From Aequoribacter fuscus (GTDB lineage: Bacteria > Pseudomonadota > Gammaproteobacteria > Pseudomonadales > Halieaceae): a DNA stretch of 64,000 nt. Where the stretch lies: positions 1,426,001 through 1,490,000 of the forward strand of contig NZ_CP036423.1 in assembly GCF_009910365.1 (NCBI RefSeq), in the 5' to 3' direction. Positions 9,694-18,779 of this stretch are shown in pieces. Each line of letters starts with the position of its first letter. Within the stretch, counting starts at the first letter, position 1. A program made the translations under genes and the position numbers. Under the pieces are notes generated by a model. The model ran no database searches. It worked only from the letters and a program-made list of their open reading frames with translations, and was not told the DNA's origin.

Positions 9694-10464
9694 TCAGGTC
9701 GCGCTAATGTCGATGCCAACCGGGCAATGATCAGATCCATAGACATCGTTGTAGATTTCGGCACCGGTCAAACTCGATGTGAGCTCGGGCGTGACCAGAA
9801 AGTAATCAATTCTCCACCCGATATTCTTTTCGCGGGCGCCGGCGCGATAACTCCACCAAGAATATTTAGCCGTATTCGGGTTAAAGTGTCGGTAGGTATC
9901 CACAAATCCCAAATCGACCAAACGGTCAAAGCCATCAATCTCTGCCTGCATGTAACCGGCGCTTTTGTTGTAGTTTTGTTTGGGGCGAGCAAGATCGATA
10001 TCTTGATGAGCAACATTCAGGTCACCACACACAACGACCGGTTTGGTTTGCTCGAGGGTCTTTAAATAGTCTGCGAAGTCTTTATCCCAGCTTTGACGGT
10101 AGTCTAGGCGCTTCAATTCGCTACCTGAATTCGGGGTGTAGACGGTGACTAGGTAGAAGGTCTCGAATTCGGCGCACAAAACGCGCCCCTCGGTATCATG
10201 CTCGGGCATGCCCATGTCGGCTGTTACGCTAATGGGCTCAACGCGAGTAATAATGGCTGTGCCAGAGTAGCCCTTTTTCTCAGCTGAATTGCTGAACACT
10301 TTGTAAGCTGGATCGAGTTCTGTTAGTGCCTCAAGCACCTGGTCATCTTGCGCTTTGGTCTCTTGCAGGCAAAGCACATCGGGTGCCATGCGCTCAAATG
10401 ACTCGAAAAAATCCTTTTTGGTAACGGCTCGAATACCATTGACGTTCCAAGACACTAATCTCAC
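9694..10464 (-). CDS. xthA: Exodeoxyribonuclease III (xth family)
   Basis: 256 residues. A base-excision repair enzyme with AP-endonuclease and 3'-exonuclease activity. Endonuclease/exonuclease/phosphatase fold with MRLVSWNVNGIRA at the N-terminus, LCLQETKAQ (metal-binding Glu), VVCGDLNVAHQDIDLARPK (catalytic Asp and Asn) and the C-terminal GSDHCPVGIDI (catalytic Asp-His). GWRIDYFLVTPEL is also conserved. The start at 10464 gives the canonical N-terminus. Single gene, divergent from the amidohydrolase. Confidence 0.96.
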   Translation of the reverse strand: MRLVSWNVNGIRAVTKKDFFESFERMAPDVLCLQETKAQDDQVLEALTELDPAYKVFSNSAEKKGYSGTAIITRVEPISVTADMGMPEHDTEGRVLCAEFETFYLVTVYTPNSGSELKRLDYRQSWDKDFADYLKTLEQTKPVVVCGDLNVAHQDIDLARPKQNYNKSAGYMQAEIDGFDRLVDLGFVDTYRHFNPNTAKYSWWSYRAGAREKNIGWRIDYFLVTPELTSSLTGAEIYNDVYGSDHCPVGIDISAT

Positions 10465-10640
10465 GTTATTTGCTCCCTTTACTCAGTGCCGGCATTGTAC
10501 GTGATTCTTCCAGATGTTGAACCGTTGTCGATTGAAGCGTCAGTCAATGTGACGCTGGCACCTCGCTCATAGTACAACTGGACCTAGATGCACTGCGCCC
10601 GTGCTGTGTTAGGATCTGATCAAGAAAAAAGGGGAAGATT

Positions 10641-12353
10641 ATGAAATACATGAGTTTGCTCGCCGCGCTTATCCTAACGTTGACGGGCTGCAGTAAAGAC
10701 GCTATCGAGCCTGCGGTCGTTGCTGATACAGTATTTATGGGTAGCAACATCATTACAATGGATGAGGCGACTGAGGGCGCTGAAGCGGTGGCGGTTAAAG
10801 ATGGCAAGATTCTCGTGGTTGGATCTCGGCAAGCCGCGACCGCACACATTGGAGAATCAACAGAGGTCATACAGCTTGGCGATAAAGCCTTAGTTCCTGG
10901 CTTTATTGACGCACATGGACACTTCAGTTTCGTGGGCGCGATGGCCGATATGGTCAACTTAAACCCGCCCCCTGTAGGTCCAGTGACCGATATTGCCTCG
11001 TTACAGCAAGCCATTCGCGATTTCATTGCTGAGCGTGACCTCGAAGAAGACCAGTGGATCTACGGATTCGGTTACGATGATTCCTTGCTAGCAGAAGGTC
11101 GGCATCCGACGCGTCATGACTTGGACGAAGTCTCGACGAATATCCCGATCGTGATTACTCACGTATCAGGCCACCTAGCCAGTGCCAACACCAAAGCGCT
11201 GGATCGGGCTGGTATTACGGTAGAAACGCAGAATCCCCCAGGCGGTGTCATTCGGCGTGAGGCCGACGGCAAAACGCCCAATGGGGTGCTGGAGGAGTCT
11301 GCGACCTACAAAATTCGCTCGAGCTTGGCGAGCATTTCGAGTGATGAGTTAGACGGCTTCAGCGAGTTAGTGGATCGCGCGGTGTACGAGCACGTCAAAA
11401 ACGGGTTAACCACCGTGCAAGAGGGCGGGGCCAACCCCACGTTGGTTGGCAAGCTGCGCGCCGTTGCTGCTCAGAAACCACTGCCCGTCGATTTGGTTGC
11501 GTTCCCAATTGGTAACGGTTTGGAGAGCGAGGCTCTAGAGAACTTTGATTATCAGACCCAATACAAAGATGGTATCCGAGTGGGCGGTGTCAAATTTATG
11601 TTGGATGGGTCGCCGCAAGGTCGAACGGCCTATATGCGCGAGCCCTACGACGAGCCGCCAGAAGGTGTGCCGCACCCAAAACACTACGTGGCATACCCGA
11701 ATATTCCTTTGGAAGCTTACGAGCAGCGTGCTCAGATTCTACTCAAGAATAAAGTGCCTTTTATCACGCACGCCAACGGTGATGCGGCGATTGATATGGT
11801 CATTACGGCTCACGACGATGCGGGCATTACGGCAGACGACGATCGTCGTAGTGTGGTCATTCACGCACAGCTCACGCGACCTGACCATTTGGCAGAGTAC
11901 AAGCGCCTGGGGCTAGTGCCTTCGTACTTTGTGGCGCATACCTTTTTCTGGGGTGACTGGCACCGCATTAGCTTTGGTGACGAGCGTGCCTTGCACATCA
12001 GTCCCTTGAAGAGTTCCCAAGATCTCGGGATCCACTACACGGTGCATAACGATTCCCCCGTCGTACCACCCAACATGATGCGTTTGTGGTGGACCGGGGT
12101 GGAGCGTCAGACCCGCAGCGGTTTTGTGCTGGGCGCAGATCAGCGAGCATCAGCCAGGGAGGTTTTGTACGCGATGACACAGGGTGGCGCATACCAGTAC
12201 TTTGAAGAGGATATCAAGGGCTCGTTAACACCGGGTAAGCAAGCTGATATGGTCGTGCTGTCAGAAGACCCCTTGGCCGAAAACGCGACCGCTTTAAAAG
12301 ATATAGCGGTGCTGCAGACCTGGGCACGGGGTAAAAAGGTCTTTGAGCAGTAA
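10641..12353 (+). CDS. Amidohydrolase family 3 lipoprotein (YtcJ-like)
   Basis: 570 residues. A lipoprotein signal with lipobox LTGC (Cys about residue 17) puts it in the periplasm on a membrane. Metal-dependent amidohydrolase features: VPGFIDAHGHFSF (HxH), VITHVSGHLASANTKAL, DGSPQGRTAYM, THANGDAAIDM, VVIHAQLTRPDHL and the late HNDSPVVPPN. YtcJ-type enzymes hydrolyse amides, esters or imides of unknown identity. GGGGAAG lies before the ATG. Monocistronic and closed by a strong terminator. Confidence 0.9.
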   Translation: MKYMSLLAALILTLTGCSKDAIEPAVVADTVFMGSNIITMDEATEGAEAVAVKDGKILVVGSRQAATAHIGESTEVIQLGDKALVPGFIDAHGHFSFVGAMADMVNLNPPPVGPVTDIASLQQAIRDFIAERDLEEDQWIYGFGYDDSLLAEGRHPTRHDLDEVSTNIPIVITHVSGHLASANTKALDRAGITVETQNPPGGVIRREADGKTPNGVLEESATYKIRSSLASISSDELDGFSELVDRAVYEHVKNGLTTVQEGGANPTLVGKLRAVAAQKPLPVDLVAFPIGNGLESEALENFDYQTQYKDGIRVGGVKFMLDGSPQGRTAYMREPYDEPPEGVPHPKHYVAYPNIPLEAYEQRAQILLKNKVPFITHANGDAAIDMVITAHDDAGITADDDRRSVVIHAQLTRPDHLAEYKRLGLVPSYFVAHTFFWGDWHRISFGDERALHISPLKSSQDLGIHYTVHNDSPVVPPNMMRLWWTGVERQTRSGFVLGADQRASAREVLYAMTQGGAYQYFEEDIKGSLTPGKQADMVVLSEDPLAENATALKDIAVLQTWARGKKVFEQ

Positions 12354-12398
12354 AGCAACTTAGGCAGCGAGGGCGTGCGTTGAGCCCGCCGGATCTTG

Positions 12399-12429
12399 AA
12401 GGCCGATGAATAGCTCATCGGCCTTTTTT
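12399..12429 (+). terminator. Intrinsic terminator after the amidohydrolase
   Basis: Perfect 11-bp stem AAGGCCGATGA / TCATCGGCCTT with a 5-nt loop, followed by TTTTTT. It sits between two convergent genes and ends 3 bp before the phosphodiesterase stop. Confidence 0.92.
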
Positions 12430-12431
12430 AC

Positions 12432-13562
12432 TTAGGGTGAGTCGCTCGATACTAGGTTTGATCGTGCGCGAATACTGAGGTCAGGGTAGTCGGTAAACAT
12501 ACCGTCAACGCCTAGCTCAAATACCATCTGATACCAGTTTATCGCTGCTCGTTCATCAACACCGTTCCAAGCCTCGACCGTTGGATTGGACTGGATAAAT
12601 GTGGGCAGTAAACTCGGCTCAGCATTAACACCCCAAGGGTGAAGTTTCAGGCCTTCTTGTTTTGCATTCTGTAATAGTGTGCTGGGCGCTATGGTGCCAT
12701 CAGCTGCCCGGTCGATGAGTAGATCTACCGACGGCCCAATGCCATCGGCAAATTGGCTAAGGGCTTGCAGGCCAGATTGGGACTGTAAGTCTGGCCAATA
12801 ATCGAGTCCATAACGGGCCATAACTGTCTCGTCAGGCTGCCATCGAGTCGCGAGAAAAATACGTTTTACCGTACTTTTAGTGGCGATTTCCATAAGAGGC
12901 TGGGGCCAAAAGCACTGGACATAGACCGGTGCGTCACGGTGATTCCAGCCGGCCTGATCCAGGCTTGTGAGCAGGGTATCGACCATGTCGAACCCCAGCG
13001 ATTCGTGATAGTGCGGGTGCTTGAGCTCAGGGTAAATCCCAATCGTTCTTCCCATTTTTATGCTTGCTGTTTTCGCAATTGCAATGACTTCGTCAAGGGT
13101 GAGAATTGTGTCCTGGTCGTTCATCGCCACATTATCAGGGCGTAATTCAGGTCGGCGCTCTCGGGCTTTCAGGGTCTTGAGTTCTTCGAGCGTAAAATCT
13201 TCAGTGAACCAGCCCTCAAACACTTCGTCATCGATGGTTTTGGTGGTTCTTCTGTTCGCAAATTCGGACCGTTCAGCGACATCGGTGGTCGTGCTGATTT
13301 CGTTTTCGTGGCGGGCGATTAAAACCCCGTCTTTGGTCATCACTAAATCAGGCTCGATAAAGTCAGCGCCTTGCTCGATTGCAAGCTGATAGCTACTTAC
13401 AGTATGTTCCGGCCGATACCCACTGGCTCCTCGATGAGCAATGACGATGAGTTGGGCTGGCGCAATGCTTGCTCTTGTGTCAACGGGTTGCATGTCGGCT
13501 CTCACGCAAATAGGTGCGGTTAGCATACAGCACGCACAAATGATCCATCGATAAAAATGCAT
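12432..13562 (-). CDS. Periplasmic glycerophosphodiester phosphodiesterase
   Basis: About 376 residues. GDPD enzymes cut glycerophosphodiesters to glycerol 3-phosphate and an alcohol. A signal peptide is present (MHFYRWIICACCMLTAPICVRA). The family pattern IAHRGASGYRPEHT holds the catalytic His and Arg, FIEPDLVMTKDGVLIARHE the metal ligands (E, D) and second catalytic His, and GMFTDYPD the C-terminal motif. Start set at 13562, where GGAG lies 7 nt upstream; a longer frame to 13586 would need a TTG without a ribosome site. It resembles GlpQ in layout. Confidence 0.93.
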   Translation of the reverse strand: MHFYRWIICACCMLTAPICVRADMQPVDTRASIAPAQLIVIAHRGASGYRPEHTVSSYQLAIEQGADFIEPDLVMTKDGVLIARHENEISTTTDVAERSEFANRRTTKTIDDEVFEGWFTEDFTLEELKTLKARERRPELRPDNVAMNDQDTILTLDEVIAIAKTASIKMGRTIGIYPELKHPHYHESLGFDMVDTLLTSLDQAGWNHRDAPVYVQCFWPQPLMEIATKSTVKRIFLATRWQPDETVMARYGLDYWPDLQSQSGLQALSQFADGIGPSVDLLIDRAADGTIAPSTLLQNAKQEGLKLHPWGVNAEPSLLPTFIQSNPTVEAWNGVDERAAINWYQMVFELGVDGMFTDYPDLSIRARSNLVSSDSP

Positions 13563-13763
13563 GACAAAACTCCGATCTAAAAGCAAAGACTACTCACTGT
13601 TTTTTACAGGGATATGTCATACCCTCAAAATGGGGATTGTAAATTGAACACCCTCTGGATAGGCAGGCTCTTCGGTTTCTGCTTCCGGTGTGGCCCACAG
13701 TTGCGATTGCCTCGATCGTTCACTGAGCCTTGCTTCAGAGCGTCTTAATCCGCGTGACTGAGC

Positions 13764-14951
13764 TTAGCGCTCAAACACCTGAGCGAACTCCTCGCTGTAA
13801 AAGGCAAAGATCTCGCGGATGCGATCAAGCGTGATGTCATAGTCTGCAAGATTGTGTTTGTGCGGCGGGCGGTCATCGCGCTTATTGGACGCCATGTGCG
13901 CTTTAAACTGCTCGATATCATCGTCTCCAAAGGGCAGCCCCAAGCGCTCAAATACAGACTTACAGGCCTCTAAGGGGCGCGATAGCAAATCTTGGTAGTG
14001 AATGTCGATAAAGCGCTCAGGTGCACTGCGACGTGCTGCAATGGTGCTTTTGAGGTTGCGGGCCAAACGATCGTTCCAGTGATGAGCCTGGCGAACAACC
14101 ACGTCGTCGATATTGCAGTCAGCTTTGGTCAGAGTGCCCACCATGCTGTACCAGCTAGGCATGACCTCGTCGATAGGCCGGTGCGGCATCACGATTAACG
14201 CATCGGGGAATAATTTAAGCAGCGTTGCCGTGCAGGTAAGGTGGTGTGGTGATTTTAAAATCCAGCCCTGTTGTCGGCGTTCGGGTGTTTGCCACTGCAA
14301 AATTTTGATGTAGTCGATGAGCTCACTCAGGCTATCCGTTTGATCCTTAGAGAGCATCCACTCGTCGTAGGTAGGCACGTACATCGCAGAGGCTGGCACG
14401 TTACTGACAAAGCTGTGTTCCAACATCATGACTTCTTCGTCATGCGCTCGAGCGTCCATGGGATGAATAGCTTCAAAATTTTGCATAGCGCCCAGAATCT
14501 GCTCCATTAAGGCCTCACCCATAGCGATACGCTCGCTTGGGTCCCCCTCGGGCTCATGGTCTAATGGCATGGGGAACATCGTCTCCCACCAGTAGGTGGC
14601 AGTAAAGTTTGAATGCGAGGCCAACAGGCGTTGAAACATGGTGCTACCCGTTCGCGGCAAACCGATAATAATGGCCGAGACTTTGATTTGTTCATCTAAA
14701 ATTTCTGGATGTTTGGTAAGCAGTGCCTGTTTGCGCAGTCGGTTATTTAGCGAATTCAGCAGTCGCTCGGATTGCATCATCAAGCCTTGTTCGGACAGTT
14801 GAGCCTCTTCGCGCATCGAACGCGTCAGTGTCTCTAAGGCTTCCTCGTATTGGTTTGGTCCAAAGTCGGTCAAGCCGGCACGTGCACTGGCAATCGCTTT
14901 TAAATTTTCGACAGTGAGTTCGTCAATTTGGGTAATGGCAGACAGTGTCAT
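13764..14951 (-). CDS. Sulfotransferase family protein (pair 1)
   Basis: 395 residues. PAPS-dependent sulfotransferase fold: the 5'-phosphosulfate loop is IIIGLPRTGSTMFQRLLASH (about 118-137) and a 3'-phosphate-type region is seen near LIVMPHRPIDEVMPSW. The N-terminal helical part (AGLTDFGPNQYEEAL) is shared with the second sulfotransferase at 45.2 kb, so the two are paralogues. It lies 11 bp after a DUF1214 gene on the same strand, a pairing repeated elsewhere in the window. The acceptor substrate is unknown. Confidence 0.9.
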   Translation of the reverse strand: MTLSAITQIDELTVENLKAIASARAGLTDFGPNQYEEALETLTRSMREEAQLSEQGLMMQSERLLNSLNNRLRKQALLTKHPEILDEQIKVSAIIIGLPRTGSTMFQRLLASHSNFTATYWWETMFPMPLDHEPEGDPSERIAMGEALMEQILGAMQNFEAIHPMDARAHDEEVMMLEHSFVSNVPASAMYVPTYDEWMLSKDQTDSLSELIDYIKILQWQTPERRQQGWILKSPHHLTCTATLLKLFPDALIVMPHRPIDEVMPSWYSMVGTLTKADCNIDDVVVRQAHHWNDRLARNLKSTIAARRSAPERFIDIHYQDLLSRPLEACKSVFERLGLPFGDDDIEQFKAHMASNKRDDRPPHKHNLADYDITLDRIREIFAFYSEEFAQVFER

Positions 14952-14962
14952 TGAAAGGCCTC

Positions 14963-16036
14963 TTAGAGTTCGTTTAGCTTAACGATGCGAGTGGTGGGCA
15001 GTGGGTGCTCTGTCGCGCCGACCCAACGTATCAGTGCTGTACCCTCGGGGTGTCCTGAGGTGTCCATCCAATTGGCGACGCCTGCGTTGTCTTTACAGCA
15101 CACAATTCGCAACATCCCATCTTCATCGAGTTTGGCAGTGTGCTTATTCAGGGTGACTTCTCGGAAACGGTAGTCGAAACTTTCCATCCAAAAATTGTCG
15201 ATTTGAAAGTTCCAGTAGTCGCACGCGGGCGGCTGTACTTCAATAATCCAAGCTTCATCCTCGGCGATCTTCCAGTAGGCGTGGGCGTAGTAAATATCTG
15301 CAGCGCCACCGGCTTTCTGGAACATCGATTGATCAATGTCTGGGAATTGGTTGGGGTACTGTTGAAATAAGCAGGCCCAGTCGAAAAAAGTCTTCGAGAC
15401 GCCCTGTACAAATTGTCCTGCTCGGGACAATCCTTCGCAGAAGGTCTCGGTCGCGAGTGGCTCTGGACGCTCCGGGCCATTGATGCGCTCAATTTTAAAT
15501 TCGCCCGGGCGCTCGGTTGAGCGATCCATGTAGCTCTGGCGGATAATGATGACGCTGGCATCGGGCTCTAGGCGAAGCCAGTTCTTCGCGTGCGGCTTGC
15601 ATGAGGCAATGATCTCGACTTCGCCGTTGGGCCCCCATTCGATCTCGTCCATCATCAGGCTACCAGTTGCATGGGCGCTGCCATCGATGTGGTAACGCAT
15701 AGCATTAGCGACAATCGAAAAGTAGGGCATAGTGCCCAACTTACCCGTGATGCGGTAGTCGCAGTCGCCTTTAATTGAGGTGTTTAAGTAATGATTGTCG
15801 GGGTTGTCTGCACCAATTTTGGCTGTCTCGTGCGAGAGCTGATAAAAGAACGGAAAGTCTGGATCTACCGCCTCGACGTACTGTTCTAGCGCGAGTTTGG
15901 TTAAGCGCGACAAATAACGGTAGCCTTCAGTTTGCACTAAGGGGTCTTTCGGGACCTTGTCGTCTAACACCAGCTTTCCTGCCTCTGCCAACTGCTGGCA
16001 AAAGGCTTCCCACGCTACCGAAGGATTCGTGCTCAT
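14963..16036 (-). CDS. DUF1214-type protein (pair 1)
   Basis: 357 residues, no signal peptide. The conserved stretch GADNPDNHYLNTSIKGDCDYRITGKLG (about 83-109) and the C-terminal ANWMDTSGHPEGTALIRWVG match the DUF1214 type, and the same blocks recur in the proteins at 41.4 and 44.0 kb. Aromatic residues are abundant in the second half (DYWNFQIDNFWMESFDYRF). The molecular function is not established. It is first gene of a two-gene unit with the sulfotransferase and divergent from an NTF2-like gene 115 bp away. Confidence 0.8.
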   Translation of the reverse strand: MSTNPSVAWEAFCQQLAEAGKLVLDDKVPKDPLVQTEGYRYLSRLTKLALEQYVEAVDPDFPFFYQLSHETAKIGADNPDNHYLNTSIKGDCDYRITGKLGTMPYFSIVANAMRYHIDGSAHATGSLMMDEIEWGPNGEVEIIASCKPHAKNWLRLEPDASVIIIRQSYMDRSTERPGEFKIERINGPERPEPLATETFCEGLSRAGQFVQGVSKTFFDWACLFQQYPNQFPDIDQSMFQKAGGAADIYYAHAYWKIAEDEAWIIEVQPPACDYWNFQIDNFWMESFDYRFREVTLNKHTAKLDEDGMLRIVCCKDNAGVANWMDTSGHPEGTALIRWVGATEHPLPTTRIVKLNEL

Positions 16037-16151
16037 CGCGCCCCCTTAATCCATTTGGTCCATTGTAGTTTCAATCGATTCTAGCCCGAACCCGCCACTG
16101 TGAGTGAAAACTCTGCTAGTCTGAATTGATTACTATAATGTGGAGACAAGT

Positions 16152-16592
16152 ATGTCTAACCCTGCTATCGAAATCCCGAATGTTTTGTACCGTTATGGTT
16201 TGTGCATTGACGAGGCTAAGTTTGCAGAGGCTGCGGCCATGTTTCGACATGGGCACATTGCTTTGGGTGGCGATGTAAAAATCAGTGATCCTGAAAAGAT
16301 CGAGGCACTGTGGCGCTCGATGGTGAAAACCTACGACTGTGGTACCTCGCGCACACGACACATTATCACCAATCCAATTATCGAGTTGGCAGACAGTGCA
16401 CTCTCCGCGGTGGTGCACTCTTGCTGGACGGTGATTCAGCAAACCGCAGACTTCCCTTTACAAGTGGTCGCGTCGGGCCGTTACCGAGATGAGTTTCACG
16501 TTATAGATGGTCAGTGGTGGTTCAAAGAAAAGGCTTATTTAGGGATTGATCTCGAAGGCGACATGAGTGCGCATTTACTGGGTTCGGTGTAA
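16152..16592 (+). CDS. NTF2-like / SnoaL-like protein
   Basis: 146 residues. The pattern of N-terminal helix (NVLYRYGLCIDEAKFAEAAAMF), central TSRTRHIITNPIIEL and C-terminal VVASGRYRDEFHVIDGQWWFKEKAYLG fits the cone-shaped NTF2-like fold of SnoaL-type hydrolases, isomerases and ring-hydroxylating dioxygenase small subunits. Such genes often sit in steroid or aromatic catabolic clusters. The ATG at 16152 was preferred to an in-frame GTG at 16140 because GGAG lies about 7 nt before it. TATAAT at 16134-16139 may be its -10, which would give a very short leader. Confidence 0.82.
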   Translation: MSNPAIEIPNVLYRYGLCIDEAKFAEAAAMFRHGHIALGGDVKISDPEKIEALWRSMVKTYDCGTSRTRHIITNPIIELADSALSAVVHSCWTVIQQTADFPLQVVASGRYRDEFHVIDGQWWFKEKAYLGIDLEGDMSAHLLGSV

Positions 16593-16638
16593 TTGACGAG
16601 TCATTAGTCCTTTTAAGGGTTGAGCTTTCATGACAAAG

Positions 16639-16665
16639 GCCGCACAGTGCGGCATTGTTTTTTTT
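16639..16665 (+). terminator. Terminator in the leader of the thiolase gene
   Basis: GCCGC-ACAGT-GCGGC (extendable to a 7-bp palindrome) followed by ATTG and nine T. It closes the NTF2-like unit; its T tract runs directly into the AAGGAG ribosome site of the thiolase gene, so any read-through would be conditional. Confidence 0.8.
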
Positions 16666-16678
16666 AAGGAGTATCACA

Positions 16679-17881
16679 ATGAGAGAAGCAGCAATTGTTT
16701 CAACGGCTCGAACAGGTTTAGCCAAATCGTTCCGAGGTGGGTTCAACGACACCGAAGCACCCGCTATGGGCGGGCATGTGGTGCGAGCCGCCGTGGCGCG
16801 TGCGGGTATTGACCCAGCGGAAGTCGATGATTGCATTTTTGGCGCGGCTGCGCAGCAGGGCACGCAAAGCTACAATTTGGGGCGTTTGTGCGCATTAGCG
16901 GGTGGTTTGCCTGACACCGTGGCCGGTATGTCGATCGAGCGTCAATGTTCGTCTGGCTTGATGTCGATAGCAACCGCCGCTAAAAGTATTATGTGCAACG
17001 AGTACGATATCGCGGTTGCTGGTGGGGTAGAGTCAATTTCATTGGTGCAAACGAAACACAAGAATGCCTACCGTGCGGTATCCCAAACTGTGGTCGATAT
17101 TGATCCAACCGCTTACATGCCAATGTTGGAGACCGCTGAGGTGGTTTCAGCGCGCTACAATATTTCACGCGAATCTCAAGACATCTATTCGCTACAAAGT
17201 CAGCAACGCACCGCAGCCGCGCAGCAGGCCGGTTTGTTCGCGGACGAGATTGTGCCTATGGCGACGCGTATGGCCGTATTCAATAAAGAGACTAAAGAAA
17301 CGACCTATCAAGACGTAGTGGTTGATCGCGACGAATGTAATCGTCCATCGACGACCTTAGAGTCATTGCAATCACTGGAACCCGTTTGGAAAGATGGCAA
17401 TTGGGTCAAAGAAGGGCGCTTTATTACCGCGGGTAATGCGTCGCAATTGTCAGATGGCGCGTCGGCTTGTGTGGTTATGGACTCGGCCTTAGCAGCCAGC
17501 AAAGGTATTGAGCCTTTGGGCTTTTACCGCGGTTTAGCGGTGGCGGGGTGTAAATCCGACGAAATGGGTATTGGCCCTGTATTTGCCATTCCCAAGTTGC
17601 TGAAACGTCACGGTTTGTCGGTGAACGATATCGATTTGTGGGAGCTGAACGAGGCGTTTGCCTGCCAGGTGATTTACTGCCGCGATCAGTTGGGTATTGA
17701 TAACGATCGTTTGAATGTTAACGGCGGTTCAATTTCAATTGGTCATCCATTTGGTATGAGTGGGGCTCGTATGGTGGGTCATGCGTTGTTAGAGGGCAAG
17801 CGTCGCGGCTCGCGTTATGTGGTGGTCACCATGTGCATTGGCGGTGGTATGGGTGCCGCAGGGTTGTTTGAAGTCGCCTAG
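16679..17881 (+). CDS. Thiolase (acetyl-CoA C-acyltransferase)
   Basis: 400 residues. It should cleave 3-ketoacyl-CoA with CoA, or condense acyl-CoAs. Motifs: nucleophile region [17 protein letters not shown] (Cys about residue 89), [31 protein letters not shown] (catalytic His) and [17 protein letters not shown] (second Cys). The start at 16679 follows AAGGAG and gives the standard [13 protein letters not shown] opening. The neighbours (NTF2-like protein, SDR, DUF1214/sulfotransferase pair) suggest degradation of a cyclic or branched acyl substrate, but no operon link is certain because terminators flank it. Confidence 0.95.
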   Translation: MREAAIVSTARTGLAKSFRGGFNDTEAPAMGGHVVRAAVARAGIDPAEVDDCIFGAAAQQGTQSYNLGRLCALAGGLPDTVAGMSIERQCSSGLMSIATAAKSIMCNEYDIAVAGGVESISLVQTKHKNAYRAVSQTVVDIDPTAYMPMLETAEVVSARYNISRESQDIYSLQSQQRTAAAQQAGLFADEIVPMATRMAVFNKETKETTYQDVVVDRDECNRPSTTLESLQSLEPVWKDGNWVKEGRFITAGNASQLSDGASACVVMDSALAASKGIEPLGFYRGLAVAGCKSDEMGIGPVFAIPKLLKRHGLSVNDIDLWELNEAFACQVIYCRDQLGIDNDRLNVNGGSISIGHPFGMSGARMVGHALLEGKRRGSRYVVVTMCIGGGMGAAGLFEVA

Positions 17882-17903
17882 GTCTAGACAGCGCTGACAT
17901 GAA

Positions 17904-17928
17904 AAGGTGGCCTTGGCCACCTTTTTTT
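17904..17928 (+). terminator. Intrinsic terminator after thiolase
   Basis: AAGGTGGC-CTTG-GCCACCTT hairpin followed by a T run. AAAA on the left side makes it usable on the minus strand as well, for the SDR gene ending at 17986. Confidence 0.9.
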
Positions 17929-17985
17929 GCGTCTGGGGTAGGGTGAGCGTTGCGGTTATGGGTTGCCCCCTTGCTTTTGAGCGAC

Positions 17986-18756
17986 CTAGACCGCCACCCA
18001 ATCGCCACCGTTTACATCTAATGCCGCTCCCGTAATCTCGCTGGCATAGTCGCTCAGCAGAAAGTAGATGGCTTGCGCGCACGCGTGATCGGGCGGAATG
18101 TGTCCTACCGGTATTTCACTGGCTCGCTGGGCTCTAAACGCATCGCCACCGTCGGGCTGCGAGCTGAAAAAGTGTTGCAGGGGCACACCGTCCATCCAGC
18201 CCATTAGCGCCGTGTTCACTCGAATGCCGGTGCCGCCGAGCTCAACGGCGAGTTGGCGGGTGAGCTGGTTCAGTGCAGATTTACCCATCGCGTAGCCGCC
18301 TTCACCTGGCATGGGTTTGCGCGTGGCAAGGGTAGAGATGTTAACGATTGAGCCTTTGCCTTGTTTTTTCATGTGGGGCACGACTTCACGCGCCATACGC
18401 AGTGCGCCGACTGCAATAACATCTAAGGCTTGGGTCACTTGCTCGATAGGGTGTGAAATCAGATCGTTCCAATCGGGATGGTAGTAGGCCGAGTTCACCA
18501 AACCATCTACCCGGCCATACGTATCAATCGCTGTTTGTACCAGAGCTTTGCATTGTTCATCGCTGGAGACGTCGCAAGGCACCGCTATTGCTTCGCCGCC
18601 TTGTGCATTGATGTCCGCAGCAATGGCGTTAATGGCATCGACTGAACGTGCTGATACAACGACCTTTGCCCCTTCCGCAGCTGCACCGCGGCAGGCGGCC
18701 TGACCCATGCCTGGGCCCGCTCCAGTGATGATCACGATCTTATCTTTTAATATCAT
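17986..18756 (-). CDS. Short-chain dehydrogenase/reductase
   Basis: 256 residues. Classical SDR: cofactor loop TGAGPGMGQAACRG (about 11-24), NSAYY in place of NNAG, catalytic Ser in SIVNISTLATRK, and Tyr-Lys in GGYAMGKSALNQ. The C-terminus has GAALDVNGGDWVAV. An NAD(P)-dependent alcohol/ketone oxidoreductase of unknown substrate. It follows kynureninase by 23 bp on the same strand and is probably the last gene of that unit. Confidence 0.93.
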   Translation of the reverse strand: MILKDKIVIITGAGPGMGQAACRGAAAEGAKVVVSARSVDAINAIAADINAQGGEAIAVPCDVSSDEQCKALVQTAIDTYGRVDGLVNSAYYHPDWNDLISHPIEQVTQALDVIAVGALRMAREVVPHMKKQGKGSIVNISTLATRKPMPGEGGYAMGKSALNQLTRQLAVELGGTGIRVNTALMGWMDGVPLQHFFSSQPDGGDAFRAQRASEIPVGHIPPDHACAQAIYFLLSDYASEITGAALDVNGGDWVAV

Positions 18757-18779
18757 TATTGCTCTCCGATAATTTGCTG

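Noticed and set aside
13563-13763. Possible regulatory RNA or gene between the phosphodiesterase and sulfotransferase
   Set aside because: No clear hairpin with T tract, no promoter pair and no frame with a ribosome site.
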